A stretch of 64,000 nucleotides of DNA from Fodinibius sp036381435 (GTDB lineage Bacteria; Bacteroidota; Rhodothermia; Balneolales; Balneolaceae), in contig DASVCW010000042.1 of assembly GCA_036381435.1 (NCBI GenBank), forward strand, positions 32,560 through 96,559, read 5' to 3'. This document shows positions 27,069-35,220 of this stretch, one piece after another (position 1 is the stretch's first letter; each line of letters opens with the position of its first letter). The notes below the pieces were generated by a model. It was not told the DNA's origin. It made no database searches and saw nothing but the letters and a program-made list of their open reading frames with translations. The position numbers were made by a program, and so were the translations under genes.

Positions 27069-27286
27069 TAAGCATGCTTTTTCCAGAATTCTTCGCTGCT
27101 TAATGTATTCCCTTCCTGATGATCTTTTTGCCCCCTTTTTAACGATCTTTTTTCATCTTCTGTCAAATCATCAAACCAGTCTTTTGATTCTGAAGCCTCT
27201 TTTATAAGTTTTAATGTTTCCAGAAGTTCTTCATTTTCCGGTTTAGAGATCCATTCTATAACTTCTTCTCTGATTATATTATTCAT
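27068..27286 (-). CDS. antitoxin of a ParE/RelE-type module
   Basis: A 72-residue acidic protein directly upstream of the broken toxin, with overlapping stop and start (TAATG), the typical coupling of toxin-antitoxin pairs. It has the feel of small antitoxins common in Bacteroidota: an N-terminal helix (IREEVIEWISKPENEELLE), then DDLTEDEKRSLKRGQKDHQEG and a C-terminal SSEEFWKKHA, the last part likely to wrap the toxin. No DNA-binding motif is evident. The call rests mostly on the partner and gene order. If the toxin is truly dead, this antitoxin would be a relic or guard against a related toxin elsewhere. Confidence 0.7.
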   Translation of the reverse strand: MNNIIREEVIEWISKPENEELLETLKLIKEASESKDWFDDLTEDEKRSLKRGQKDHQEGNTLSSEEFWKKHA

Positions 27287-27359
27287 AGCAATTCAGATTA
27301 CTTTGTCTAAAAAAGAATGATAACAAAAATCCCGATAAGTTGTATTGTCACTTTATTTT

Positions 27360-27427
27360 AACCACTGATCTATGCAGATTAACACTGATAAAAAATCTGT
27401 GCCAATCTGCGTTAATCCGTGGCTAAT
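27360..27427. repeat. GGATTTGCACGGATT-type palindromic repeat, copy 2
   Basis: AACCACTGATCTATGCAGATT is inverted against AATCTGCGTTAATCCGTGG further along. The hisS stop codon and its last five or six codons lie inside the right arm. Confidence 0.75.
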
Positions 27428-28674
27428 TGATCAAGAATTTCCTCAAATGTAAGGCTTTCTTCTTCGCTGGCTTTCATATCCCGCAGGGTGAATTTTCCTT
27501 CGTTCAATTCATTTTCACCAACGATAATAGTGTAACGTGCATTCTCCCGATTGGCATCTTTCATTTGTGCTTTCATAGAGCGCCCTATATAATCTATTGA
27601 TGCGGAAAGGCCGGCGTTACGGAGCTTGGGGAGATGACTCAATGCCCATTTTCGTGCTTTTTCACCCAGCGTGACAATATAAATATCTAATTTTTGCTCT
27701 TCTGCCAGTTCAATACCCAGTTCTTCGCAGGCAATAAGCAGACGCTCAATACCGGCAGCAAATCCTACTGCGGGCGTATGCTGTCCACCGATTTCTTCAA
27801 CCAGTAAATCATATCGTCCCCCGCCCCCGAGAGCATCTTGAGCCCCCAAATCGGGACTGATAAGCTCAAAAGCAGTGCGAGTGTAATAATCGAGTCCGCG
27901 AACCAGGTGCGGATCTTCTTCAAACGAAATCTCTAAATTGTTCAGCAATTCTTTCACTTTTGCGTAGTGTTCGGCTGTTTCATCATTTAAAAAATCAGTA
28001 ATGATGGGTGCATCTTCGATAAAGGGTTGGTCTTCATCCTCTTTCGAATCGAGAATGCGCAGGGGATTGGTTTCGAAGCGTTTTTGGGAGATTTCACTGA
28101 GCTTTGACAGGTTGGGACGGAAGTAATCCTGCAGGGCTTTTTTATACGCTTTCCGGCTTTCCGGGTCACCTACTGAATTAACTTTAAGCGTAGTATTGGT
28201 GATGCCGATCCGGTTATAAATAGCCATCATAAAAGCGATGATATCGACATCAGCGGCGGGGTCATCAGCACCCATAATTTCTGCCCCAAACTGATGAAAC
28301 TGGCGCTGTCGTCCTTTTTGGGGACGTTCGGCGCGGAACATAGGTCCGATGTAATACAAATTTTGTGTACCGCCGCGCTGCTCTAGGTGATGTTCCACAA
28401 AAGCACGCGCAACCGGCGCGGTACATTCGGGACGTAAGACATAATGGTCCTCACCCCGTTCGAAAGCGAACATCTCTTTGGAGACGATATCCGTGAGCTG
28501 CCCCACGCCGCGGGCAATCAGTTCGGTTTGCTCCATGATAGGGGTACGGATTTCATCGAAGTTAAACTTTTTGGCCTCTTCCCGGATAATACGTTCGATA
28601 GTTTGCCATTTTTCAACTTCACCCGGCAGGATATCTACCATCCCCAAGTGCGTTGTAAACGTCGGTTGCGCCAT
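27412..28674 (-). CDS. hisS: histidyl-tRNA synthetase
   Basis: A 420-residue class II aminoacyl-tRNA synthetase that charges tRNA-His. Motif 2 reads MFRAERPQKGRQRQFHQFG, the histidine-specific motif reads LVRGLDYYTRTAFE, and motif 3 is AVGFAAGIERLL; the C-terminal anticodon-binding domain starts near residue 320. The length is normal for the family. The final residues (DQLATD) and stop codon are encoded by the arm of an intergenic repeat, which suggests that the original C-terminus was replaced or trimmed slightly. The ATG start is well supported by the N-terminal TTHLGMVDILPGE. It is a housekeeping gene with no operon partners evident. Confidence 0.96.
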   Translation of the reverse strand: MAQPTFTTHLGMVDILPGEVEKWQTIERIIREEAKKFNFDEIRTPIMEQTELIARGVGQLTDIVSKEMFAFERGEDHYVLRPECTAPVARAFVEHHLEQRGGTQNLYYIGPMFRAERPQKGRQRQFHQFGAEIMGADDPAADVDIIAFMMAIYNRIGITNTTLKVNSVGDPESRKAYKKALQDYFRPNLSKLSEISQKRFETNPLRILDSKEDEDQPFIEDAPIITDFLNDETAEHYAKVKELLNNLEISFEEDPHLVRGLDYYTRTAFELISPDLGAQDALGGGGRYDLLVEEIGGQHTPAVGFAAGIERLLIACEELGIELAEEQKLDIYIVTLGEKARKWALSHLPKLRNAGLSASIDYIGRSMKAQMKDANRENARYTIIVGENELNEGKFTLRDMKASEEESLTFEEILDQLATD

Positions 28675-28716
28675 GAAATATAATTATTCTAAATTTTCTT
28701 AATTAATTAAGCGGTT

Positions 28717-28724
28717 CAAAGATA
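28717..28724 (-). promoter_or_regulatory. hisS: candidate -7 element of hisS
   Basis: On the minus strand TATCTTTG matches the Bacteroidota -7 consensus TAnnTTTG about 43 bases before the hisS ATG. I see no good TTTG at the expected -33 distance, so the call is tentative. Confidence 0.4.
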
Positions 28725-28758
28725 ATATAGGATAAGGAGAAATTCTTATTATAAAACT

Positions 28759-28855
28759 CGAAATTCGAATGACTAAAATCCGAAACGGTACAAGTTGAAA
28801 TTCAAATACTTAAGAGGTCGTCGTTTCGAATTTTGATCATTAGGATTTTGAATTT
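28759..28855. repeat. CGAAATTCGAAT-type palindrome
   Basis: CGAAATTCGAATGACTAAAA (from 28759, running to CCGAAACG at 28787) is matched by the reverse complement of CGTTTCGAATTTTGATCATT (from 28822). The arms agree in about 18 of 20 positions at their inner ends. The stop codon of the quinone oxidoreductase (28854-28856) lies at the repeat edge. Confidence 0.65.
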
Positions 28856-29840
28856 AAATTTCAGCCAATACAATTTTGCCGGTGTTTTTATTTTCTTTCA
28901 TGCGCTGATGGGCTTTTTCGACTTCTTTCCAGTCAAACGTAGAATCAATCACCGGCTTTAATGTATTATCTTCAAAAAGAGACAGGCTTCGATCAACAAA
29001 ATCTTTGGTAAGGGCGATTTTATAATCATCAGAGCGATTGCGAAGGGTTGATCCCATGATGGATAAGCGTTTTCGGAGTATGGGAGCAAGGCTTAGATTT
29101 TTGATTTTATGTCCACCTAAAAAAGAGAGGTACACCACTTTTCCGCCCATTTTCAGCACATCAATATTTTTTTCCCAATAAGGGGCCCCGATGAAATCGA
29201 TGATAAGGTTGACCTGCTCTTCACCAATATCCTTTTTAATCTCATCCACGAAATTCTGTTCTTTATAATTGTAGGCGAAGTTGGCTCCAAGCTCTTTGCA
29301 CTTTTCAAGTTTGTGCGCTTGACCGGCTGTGGTTGCTATTTCAGCATCAAGGAGATGTCGTGCCAGTTGAATAGCTGCTGTACCCACACCGCTTCCTCCC
29401 GCATGAATAAGCACCGTTTCAAACTCCTGAAGTTTACCCAGCCATACCAGCGCCTGAAAGGCAGTGAGAAAAGTCTCGGGAATAGCCGCGGCTTCTTCGA
29501 ACGAAAGATTCCCGGGAATAGAAATAGCCATGTCTTCATGAATTACACAATACTCAGCATACCCACCTCCTGAAAGCAGTGAAAAAACTTTATCTCCGGG
29601 TTTCCATAAATTAGCTTCAGAGCCTGCTTTTTCTACAACACCTGCCATTTCGAGTCCCAATATTTCGCTGGCACCTTCGGGGGATGGATAATTGCCGGCT
29701 CGCTGAAGCAGATCAGCGCGATTTACTGCCGTAGCTTTTATTTTGACAAGTATCTCTTTCGGGCCCGGTTCCGGCGTGGGAATTTCTCCAACTTTAAGCG
29801 TTGAGCTTTTACCCGGGTTGATGATTTGAATAGCTTTCAT
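28854..29840 (-). CDS. NAD(P)H:quinone oxidoreductase-like medium-chain dehydrogenase/reductase
   Basis: A 328-residue zinc-free medium-chain reductase of the PIG3/quinone-reductase subgroup. The GroES-like catalytic domain (1-120) has VNRADLLQRAGNYP, the typical PIG3 stretch. The Rossmann domain has the nucleotide loop HAGGSGVGTAAIQLAR (about 147-162), followed by LGANFAYNY. No structural-zinc cysteines are present. Such enzymes reduce quinones or enones with NADPH. The substrate here is not determinable. It stands alone between hisS and the higBA module, all on the minus strand. Confidence 0.88.
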   Translation of the reverse strand: MKAIQIINPGKSSTLKVGEIPTPEPGPKEILVKIKATAVNRADLLQRAGNYPSPEGASEILGLEMAGVVEKAGSEANLWKPGDKVFSLLSGGGYAEYCVIHEDMAISIPGNLSFEEAAAIPETFLTAFQALVWLGKLQEFETVLIHAGGSGVGTAAIQLARHLLDAEIATTAGQAHKLEKCKELGANFAYNYKEQNFVDEIKKDIGEEQVNLIIDFIGAPYWEKNIDVLKMGGKVVYLSFLGGHKIKNLSLAPILRKRLSIMGSTLRNRSDDYKIALTKDFVDRSLSLFEDNTLKPVIDSTFDWKEVEKAHQRMKENKNTGKIVLAEI

Positions 29841-29884
29841 GAAATTGCTGCGGATTACACGAATTGGAACGATTAAAACTTAAT

Positions 29885-30190
29885 TTATCCTGCTTGAACC
29901 ACCGGTTTTATTTCTCCATGGTCTTTATTTTGGGCTTCTAGCCGGGCGATATCCAATTCATAGTCGGCTTGCAATCCAATCCAGAATTCAGGAGTTGTAC
30001 CCAATGCTTTTGAAAAACGAAGAGCGGTGTCTCCAGTTATACTGCGACGTTTTCGCACAATGTCGTTTATTCGATTGGCCGGGACATGAATAGTACGGGC
30101 AAAAGCACGCTGACTGATTTTAAGAGGTTTAAGAAATTCTTCCAGCAATACTTCTCCGGGATGGACGGGTTGTAACAATTCAGTATTCAT
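29885..30190 (-). CDS. higA: HigA-family antitoxin (XRE-type)
   Basis: A 101-residue helix-turn-helix antitoxin and autorepressor. HPGEVLLEEFLKPLKISQRA opens the protein, as in HigA/VapI proteins, followed by the HTH (ISQRAFARTIHVPANRINDIVRKRRSI, about 23-49) and the HigA ending GTTPEFWIGLQADYELDIA. An upstream frame extends further, but ATG at 30188-30190 is preceded by AGGAATAAA, a good ribosome site, and gives the family length. The higB gene ends 10 bases before it. Together they should form a type II toxin-antitoxin pair. Confidence 0.93.
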   Translation of the reverse strand: MNTELLQPVHPGEVLLEEFLKPLKISQRAFARTIHVPANRINDIVRKRRSITGDTALRFSKALGTTPEFWIGLQADYELDIARLEAQNKDHGEIKPVVQAG

Positions 30191-30200
30191 TTTATTCCTG

Positions 30201-30482
30201 TTAGTGGTAATCAACAATTTCAACGTTCCAGGCATCATCATTCTGCCATTCAAAGCAAATTCTCCATTGTTGGTTGATCCGGATGCTCCATTGATCAGAA
30301 CGATTTCCTTTTAATTTTTCTAGCCGATTTCCCGGCGGAACACGCAAATCCGTTATATTTTCCGAACGGTTGAGCATGCGTAGTTTCCGTAACGCTTTTT
30401 GCTGAATATCGTTCGGTAACTTTTTAGATCGTTCAAGGTTAAATATTTTTTCTGTTTCTTTGTCTTTGAAAGAACGTATCAT
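30201..30482 (-). CDS. higB: HigB-family mRNA interferase toxin
   Basis: A 93-residue RelE-superfamily toxin with the HigB signature: MIRSFKDKETEKIFN at the start, then ALRKLRMLNRSENITDLRVP, RLEKLKGNRSDQWSIRIN and the C-terminal WRICFEWQNDDAWNVEIVDYH. Toxin-before-antitoxin order is the HigBA rule and is kept here. The toxin would cut ribosome-bound mRNA. No frameshift or stop is seen, so unlike the ParE module nearby this one appears intact. Confidence 0.93.
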   Translation of the reverse strand: MIRSFKDKETEKIFNLERSKKLPNDIQQKALRKLRMLNRSENITDLRVPPGNRLEKLKGNRSDQWSIRINQQWRICFEWQNDDAWNVEIVDYH

Positions 30483-30491
30483 GCAGTAATA

Positions 30492-30503
30492 TGTTATGTA
30501 ACA
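30492..30503. promoter_or_regulatory. candidate HigA operator
   Basis: TGTTATGTAACA is a perfect 5-bp inverted repeat with a 2-base centre, 10 bases upstream of the higB start, a usual place for HigA autorepression. Confidence 0.4.
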
Positions 30504-30564
30504 CAGGACAAATTATGAAAAAAAACTTTGTTTCCCAATCTTAGTTATTTTCAGAACAATGGAT

Positions 30565-32055
30565 TTAGGGGTGAAAAACCTTTCTCACCCACTCCATACC
30601 TTTCATTACCAGGCCTTTCACATCATCGGAAAGGTTGAATAATAAAATCAATCCCACAAAAATAAAGGTAATTATCAGTGATCGTACGATGACATCAATA
30701 AAGAAGTTGTACAGGTAGGGAATTTGAAAGGAGAGTAAGAGGCATCCGGCGGCAATTAAGAGTACTGCCAAAGCATTCCATTGAAAAGGCTGCATGGAAA
30801 ACTTCACCTCCACAAAAACAACTTTTATAAAATTGTAGATAAAGATAGACAGGGCTGTGGCTGTAGCTGCTCCTACAATTCCATAAGGTGGAATTAGCAA
30901 ATAGTTTGTTGTAATAGTCAGAAAAATCAACAGGATATTGGTATACAAGTCAAAACGGTAATATTTTGAATTGATGATAATACCACCATTAACACCTGTA
31001 GCCATTCCAAATAATTTGGCCGCTCCGATGATAATAACCACCCACTGGATGCCGTCGTATTCGGGGGGCAGCAAGTACATCAGGTTATGCATATTGGCCC
31101 AGATTCCCACAAAAAGCAAGCTTCCGGCTATGATTTGATTTAGCGATGTGCGCTTGTAGAGTGATTCAATTTCATCATATTTCTTATTTTTTATCATCCC
31201 CGCCAGCAAAGGCACGGCAATTTTGCTGATGGAACGCTGGGGAATGGCAATTACAGAGCCTACATAAAAGGCGATGGCATACACAGCGGAGCTGCTAAGA
31301 TCAATCATGGCGCCAAGCATGATGATGTCGATATTACCGACCAGCAAAGTGGCAAGTCCGCCTAAAAGAGAGTAAGCTCCATAAACTCCCATGCCTTTGA
31401 TAAAACGGCGTTTCCCATTTCTAAAAGGCAGGGAAAGTGAAAGTTCACCTTTGCGGAAAAGGTAGATTAGCAGATAAAGCGGCTGCAGGTTATATACGAC
31501 CACAAAACTTATCATAAATTCGGTAAATGAAATGAACCCAAAATAGTAGATGACGAGCAGCAGAATAATGAGCGTCCGCATCAGTACTTCATTCAAGAAT
31601 GAGCCGGTCACCGAATCCCGCAAGGCCTGAATATAGCTGTTGAAAACCTCAAAGAAGAGTACTGCAAAGATCAGGGGAAATAGATAAAAATAATATTCAG
31701 CAAAAAGGGCAGATTGATCACTGTAATAGCTGATAAAAGTGTCTTTAAAAAATAAAGAGAGCAGAATGAAAAGGCTGAAGCCGATTAGCGGGATAAGAAC
31801 GGCCAGGGTCAGTAAGCTGCTGCGTGAATCATCCGAATGATGGAAATAGGGGAAGTAGCGAATGATGATATTTTTAATACCTAAATGCGCAAACTGAGCG
31901 CAGACCAACGCCAACGAAATCAGCAATCGGATAAGTCCAAATTGATCAGGCGTTACAATACGCGGGAATAAAAGAATAGTAGAAACAAATCCCAGTGCCA
32001 CTCCAAGATAGGAGATGATAGTGTTTTGTATGCTTTGTCGAATAATTATGCCCAA
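30565..32055 (-). CDS. polysaccharide flippase (Wzx/MATE-like)
   Basis: A 496-residue integral membrane protein with 12-14 predicted spans and the pattern of oligosaccharide flippases: FPRIVTPDQFGLIRLLISLALVCAQ at the start of the fold, a mid-protein YGAYSLLGGLATLLVGNIDIIMLG, and a hydrophobic C-terminal block. Wzx proteins turn lipid-linked oligosaccharide units over to the periplasmic side. It heads a cluster with a methyltransferase and glycosyltransferases downstream in genomic order (upstream in transcription), which supports a role in O-antigen, capsule or exopolysaccharide export. The transcription order is glycosyltransferase, methyltransferase, flippase. Confidence 0.85.
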   Translation of the reverse strand: MGIIIRQSIQNTIISYLGVALGFVSTILLFPRIVTPDQFGLIRLLISLALVCAQFAHLGIKNIIIRYFPYFHHSDDSRSSLLTLAVLIPLIGFSLFILLSLFFKDTFISYYSDQSALFAEYYFYLFPLIFAVLFFEVFNSYIQALRDSVTGSFLNEVLMRTLIILLLVIYYFGFISFTEFMISFVVVYNLQPLYLLIYLFRKGELSLSLPFRNGKRRFIKGMGVYGAYSLLGGLATLLVGNIDIIMLGAMIDLSSSAVYAIAFYVGSVIAIPQRSISKIAVPLLAGMIKNKKYDEIESLYKRTSLNQIIAGSLLFVGIWANMHNLMYLLPPEYDGIQWVVIIIGAAKLFGMATGVNGGIIINSKYYRFDLYTNILLIFLTITTNYLLIPPYGIVGAATATALSIFIYNFIKVVFVEVKFSMQPFQWNALAVLLIAAGCLLLSFQIPYLYNFFIDVIVRSLIITFIFVGLILLFNLSDDVKGLVMKGMEWVRKVFHP

Positions 32056-32083
32056 AAATAACCTTCTTAATTATTGCAGGTAT

Positions 32084-32620
32084 TTATTTTTTGACGGCTT
32101 CCACTATATAATAATAGGGAACGAAAAGCCTTAATACAGGCCTGATGCCTAGTATAAAGGAAGGACTCGTCCATTTTTCTTTTCGTATGACTTTCCATCC
32201 GGCATGATCTAAAAGCCAATCAAATTGCCAATCTTCGAATTCATGGAAATGGCGATCCCAAGGGTCGTTTTCATTATAATGAGTTTTTGAAAACCAGATA
32301 TTCAACGGAACACTTGCAAAAAGCCGGTCTGCGGTAACATTTTGAAGCACATCCAGTGGATTTACCAAATGCTCAAGAACTTCGAAGGCTGTTATAGCAT
32401 CGGACGAATATTTTTGCAGGCTTTGGGGCTTTTTATCAAGGTCGAAATTTGTATTGGTAACATCAAAACCGCCTTGTTGCATTAAATTGCTTAACCGGTT
32501 CGGTCCGCCGATATCAAGAATCGAAGAAGGGGGATGTTCACTTTCTTTAATGAAGCGGATTGTTTTTTTAAATCGCACTTCATGGGGATCGTAATTAAAA
32601 AATTTATTTAAATTCAGCAT
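32084..32620 (-). CDS. class I SAM-dependent methyltransferase
   Basis: A 178-residue methyltransferase. The SAM-binding motif I is SSILDIGGPNRLSNL (about 33-47), and the motif for the acidic ribose contact appears as FDLDKKP. The AFEVLEHLVNPLDVL stretch (85-99) is the Methyltransf_11-type motif. WDRHFHEFEDWQFDWLLDHAGW follows. It probably modifies a sugar or lipid carrier in the glycan cluster, but the substrate is unknown. It lies between the glycosyltransferase and flippase genes with spacings of under 30 bases, consistent with an operon. Confidence 0.82.
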   Translation of the reverse strand: MLNLNKFFNYDPHEVRFKKTIRFIKESEHPPSSILDIGGPNRLSNLMQQGGFDVTNTNFDLDKKPQSLQKYSSDAITAFEVLEHLVNPLDVLQNVTADRLFASVPLNIWFSKTHYNENDPWDRHFHEFEDWQFDWLLDHAGWKVIRKEKWTSPSFILGIRPVLRLFVPYYYIVEAVKK

Positions 32621-32644
32621 TAACTTTTTAAGGTTTAATAATTT

Positions 32645-33601
32645 TTAGGATGTAAAATATCCCTTCCAAATCCACCAACGGAACTGAAATAAAAGTTTAG
32701 CTTTGGAAATATTAAAAGTTAAAATATAACCCGCAGCCAAAGGAATGGAAGCAAAAAGTTTTCCGGGCTCAGATATCCAATTGAATAATTTTTGTTTAAC
32801 AGAAGCATTTCCCAGCTGAAGTCTCATGCTTTGTCCCAGCCCCAATGCTTGTTGACGAATATAGTCAATAGTTAGGCGATCGGCATTCACCCGGTGAAAT
32901 AAAAATGCATCTGGGAGATAGTAAATATCGCGAGATTCAGATCTAATCCGCTGAAAAAGCTCTTTTTCTTCACCCGCGTTTAAGATTTTCCCTTTACGTC
33001 CCAATTCGATATCAAAAAGGCCAATGTCTTCAAATATGGATTTTTTAAAACCCATATTTCCGCCAAAAGGATACTTATTTTTAGGATATTTTTTCAGAGA
33101 GTTTCCCAAATCATGGTAGCCTAATAATGGCAGTAAAAAATGAGACATCCATTTTGGCCGCGGATCATCAAACTGTACATGAATTTTTCCACCGGCTGCA
33201 ACGGCATCGGGTTTTTCAGAAAAGAAAGAAACCCATGCAGGGATGAGTGATTTTCCGGCGTGAATATCATCATCCAAAAATACCACCCTTGTAGCCAATG
33301 CTTCTTTGATACCGCGGTTGCGTGCGTAAGACAAACCTTGTTGCGGCTCTTTGAAATATCGAATGACTTCATCATCTTTATTCTGCGATTGGTATTTTTG
33401 TATAATTGCCTGGGTGTTATCCTGAGAATTATTGTCGATAATCAACAGCTCAAAGTTTAAATTAGGCGAAACATCTTGCAATAATGATCTAAGCGTATCA
33501 TCCAGATATGCAGCCCGGTTGTAGGTACAAATGATAAAAGTAACATCTGGCTTATGCCCCATAAACTTGGTAACCCTTTTAGATTGAGTCTGAAAATACA
33601 T
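32645..33601 (-). CDS. glycosyltransferase family 2
   Basis: A 318-residue GT-A fold glycosyltransferase. TFIICTYNRAAYLDDTLRSL opens the nucleotide-sugar domain, followed by LLIIDNNSQDNT, GLSYARNRGI and the metal-binding VVFLDDDIHAG (DxD type). The C-terminal region has NAGEEKELFQRI, a GT2 acceptor-side motif, and a hydrophobic tail. It transfers a sugar to a lipid-linked or protein acceptor during surface glycan assembly. An alternative start at codon 14 (MGHKPDV) has a better upstream purine run; both give a full catalytic domain. Confidence 0.87.
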   Translation of the reverse strand: MYFQTQSKRVTKFMGHKPDVTFIICTYNRAAYLDDTLRSLLQDVSPNLNFELLIIDNNSQDNTQAIIQKYQSQNKDDEVIRYFKEPQQGLSYARNRGIKEALATRVVFLDDDIHAGKSLIPAWVSFFSEKPDAVAAGGKIHVQFDDPRPKWMSHFLLPLLGYHDLGNSLKKYPKNKYPFGGNMGFKKSIFEDIGLFDIELGRKGKILNAGEEKELFQRIRSESRDIYYLPDAFLFHRVNADRLTIDYIRQQALGLGQSMRLQLGNASVKQKLFNWISEPGKLFASIPLAAGYILTFNISKAKLLFQFRWWIWKGYFTS

Positions 33602-33706
33602 TTTTTTCGAACGATTTTGAATTTTGAATAAATTAACCTGACGTTTAGCAACTTGCCCTATATAAAATCAAAATCAATTTCCTTAACCGGTTTCACACGA
33701 AATTAG

Positions 33707-34540
33707 ATGATGAAACAATTTCAACCCCTTATTTCTGCGGTTGTAACCACCCATAACCGGGCCGGCTTACTGCCACGGGCTTTGGATTCTGTGATTCGGC
33801 AAAGCTATTCTAATTTAGAATTAGTTGTGGTGGATGATGGCTCGGAAGATGAAACCCGAGAGGTAGTTGAGAAATATCAGCACAAAATTAATTTGGTTTA
33901 TATTCGCAACCGGCAATCTTTAGGAGCTCCCCGGGCCAGAAATAAAGGAATTGAAGCAACCGGCGGAGAATTCATTGCCGGACTTGATGATGACGACGAA
34001 TGGCATGAAGATCGGATTTCAGAACTTATGTCCGTTTACTCGGATGATTATTCGTGCATCACTTCTGATACTAGAATGGTTTATTCAAAGGGTGAAGTAG
34101 TCTGGAAGAAGAAAAAAGTTATCGATCTCAGTACGCTACTGTTTACGAATCAAGTGGGGAATCAGGTTCTGGCAAGGCGTGAACGCCTGCTGAAAGTGGG
34201 AGGATTTGATCCCAACTTGTCAGCCGCCCAGGATTATGATTTGTGGATACGACTTTGTGCGGAATATGGTCCTGTCCAAAATGTGCAGAAGCCGTTGCAG
34301 AGAATCTATATGGATCATCAGGAGAACCGAATTACAGATCAATCGTCATTTAAAGGCTATTTACAGTTCTATCAAAAGCACAAGCACCGGATGAATAGAA
34401 AACAGCGTAAATACCAGCTTTACAACATACGCCGGGCACAGGGAAAGCAGGAGGGGATTTCTGAGTTTTTTAACTGGGTTCCTTCACAGCGATACTTCAA
34501 AGAAGCTAAACGGATTTTAGCTGATCAGCTTTGGAAATGA
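33707..34540 (+). CDS. glycosyltransferase family 2, plus strand inside the cluster
   Basis: A 277-residue GT-A glycosyltransferase with ISAVVTTHNRAGLLPRALDS, LVVVDDGSEDETREVVEKY, LGAPRARNKGI and the DxD-type AGLDDDDEWHEDRI. The acceptor-side motif AAQDYDLWIRL (168-178 region) is also present. It resembles the neighbour at 32645 in fold but not closely in sequence. It is transcribed against its neighbours on both sides, and its 3' end almost touches that of the methyltransferase at 34546. It probably adds a different sugar in the same pathway. Confidence 0.87.
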   Translation: MMKQFQPLISAVVTTHNRAGLLPRALDSVIRQSYSNLELVVVDDGSEDETREVVEKYQHKINLVYIRNRQSLGAPRARNKGIEATGGEFIAGLDDDDEWHEDRISELMSVYSDDYSCITSDTRMVYSKGEVVWKKKKVIDLSTLLFTNQVGNQVLARRERLLKVGGFDPNLSAAQDYDLWIRLCAEYGPVQNVQKPLQRIYMDHQENRITDQSSFKGYLQFYQKHKHRMNRKQRKYQLYNIRRAQGKQEGISEFFNWVPSQRYFKEAKRILADQLWK

Positions 34541-34545
34541 GCTTT

Positions 34546-35220
34546 TTATACCCTTTCAAACTTCGCTGAAAGCCAGGCTGTTTGAGTGACATCATACGGA
34601 TTAGGATATTCACTACCTGCTTTTACTGAATCGTATAGGCCTGTTTCAACAGATTTAAAAACTTTCATATTCAGGCATTTAAATTCAGGATTAAACCTTT
34701 CAACAATATCAGCTTCAAATTTATGGGGTTCGCAATTAGTAGGCTCATGGTTGATCTCTACCAAAAGCAGAAACAGACCTTTTGATTTGACTACTCGCTT
34801 TATTTCTGAAATAGATTCACCTACATTTGAAACGTGATCTAAAGAGTTGAACGCACAGGCAACATCAAAATAAGCATCTTCGAACGGTATTTTTTCAGAG
34901 GGGCTGCTGTAATATTCCATTTGGTGTTTGTCAGCGCCCAATTTTAAGTAGCTTTCGGCAAGGGGATCCAAACCGACCCTTCGCTCACTCATCGTTGCCC
35001 ATTCCAGACTTCCTCTGGGACCGCATCCGATGTCCAGTATTTTTTTGTTACTATAAAATTCATCATCAAGAAGGAAATGCTGGGTATAGAAAAATTTATA
35101 ATGATCGTTAGAGAAGTTTCCTTCCTGGCTTTTTTGGCTCTTCCAGTAGCTTAACTCTGCATATTCTTTCCACTTTTGTGGAAAAGCACTTGCTAAAATA
35201 TTGCTGATAAATTTCTTCAC
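34546..35220 (-). CDS. class I SAM-dependent methyltransferase
   Basis: A 224-residue methyltransferase with SAM motif KILDIGCGPRGSLEW (about 59-73), the ribose-contact region RRVGLDPLAESY, and the catalytic-side stretch FDVACAFNSLDHVSNVGESISEIKRVVKSKG, all typical of Methyltransf_11. The substrate is not readable. Its start codon overlaps the stop of the upstream YfhO gene by 4 bases (ATGA), so the two are translationally coupled and probably work in one pathway of surface glycan or lipid modification. Confidence 0.82.
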   Translation of the reverse strand: MKKFISNILASAFPQKWKEYAELSYWKSQKSQEGNFSNDHYKFFYTQHFLLDDEFYSNKKILDIGCGPRGSLEWATMSERRVGLDPLAESYLKLGADKHQMEYYSSPSEKIPFEDAYFDVACAFNSLDHVSNVGESISEIKRVVKSKGLFLLLVEINHEPTNCEPHKFEADIVERFNPEFKCLNMKVFKSVETGLYDSVKAGSEYPNPYDVTQTAWLSAKFERV

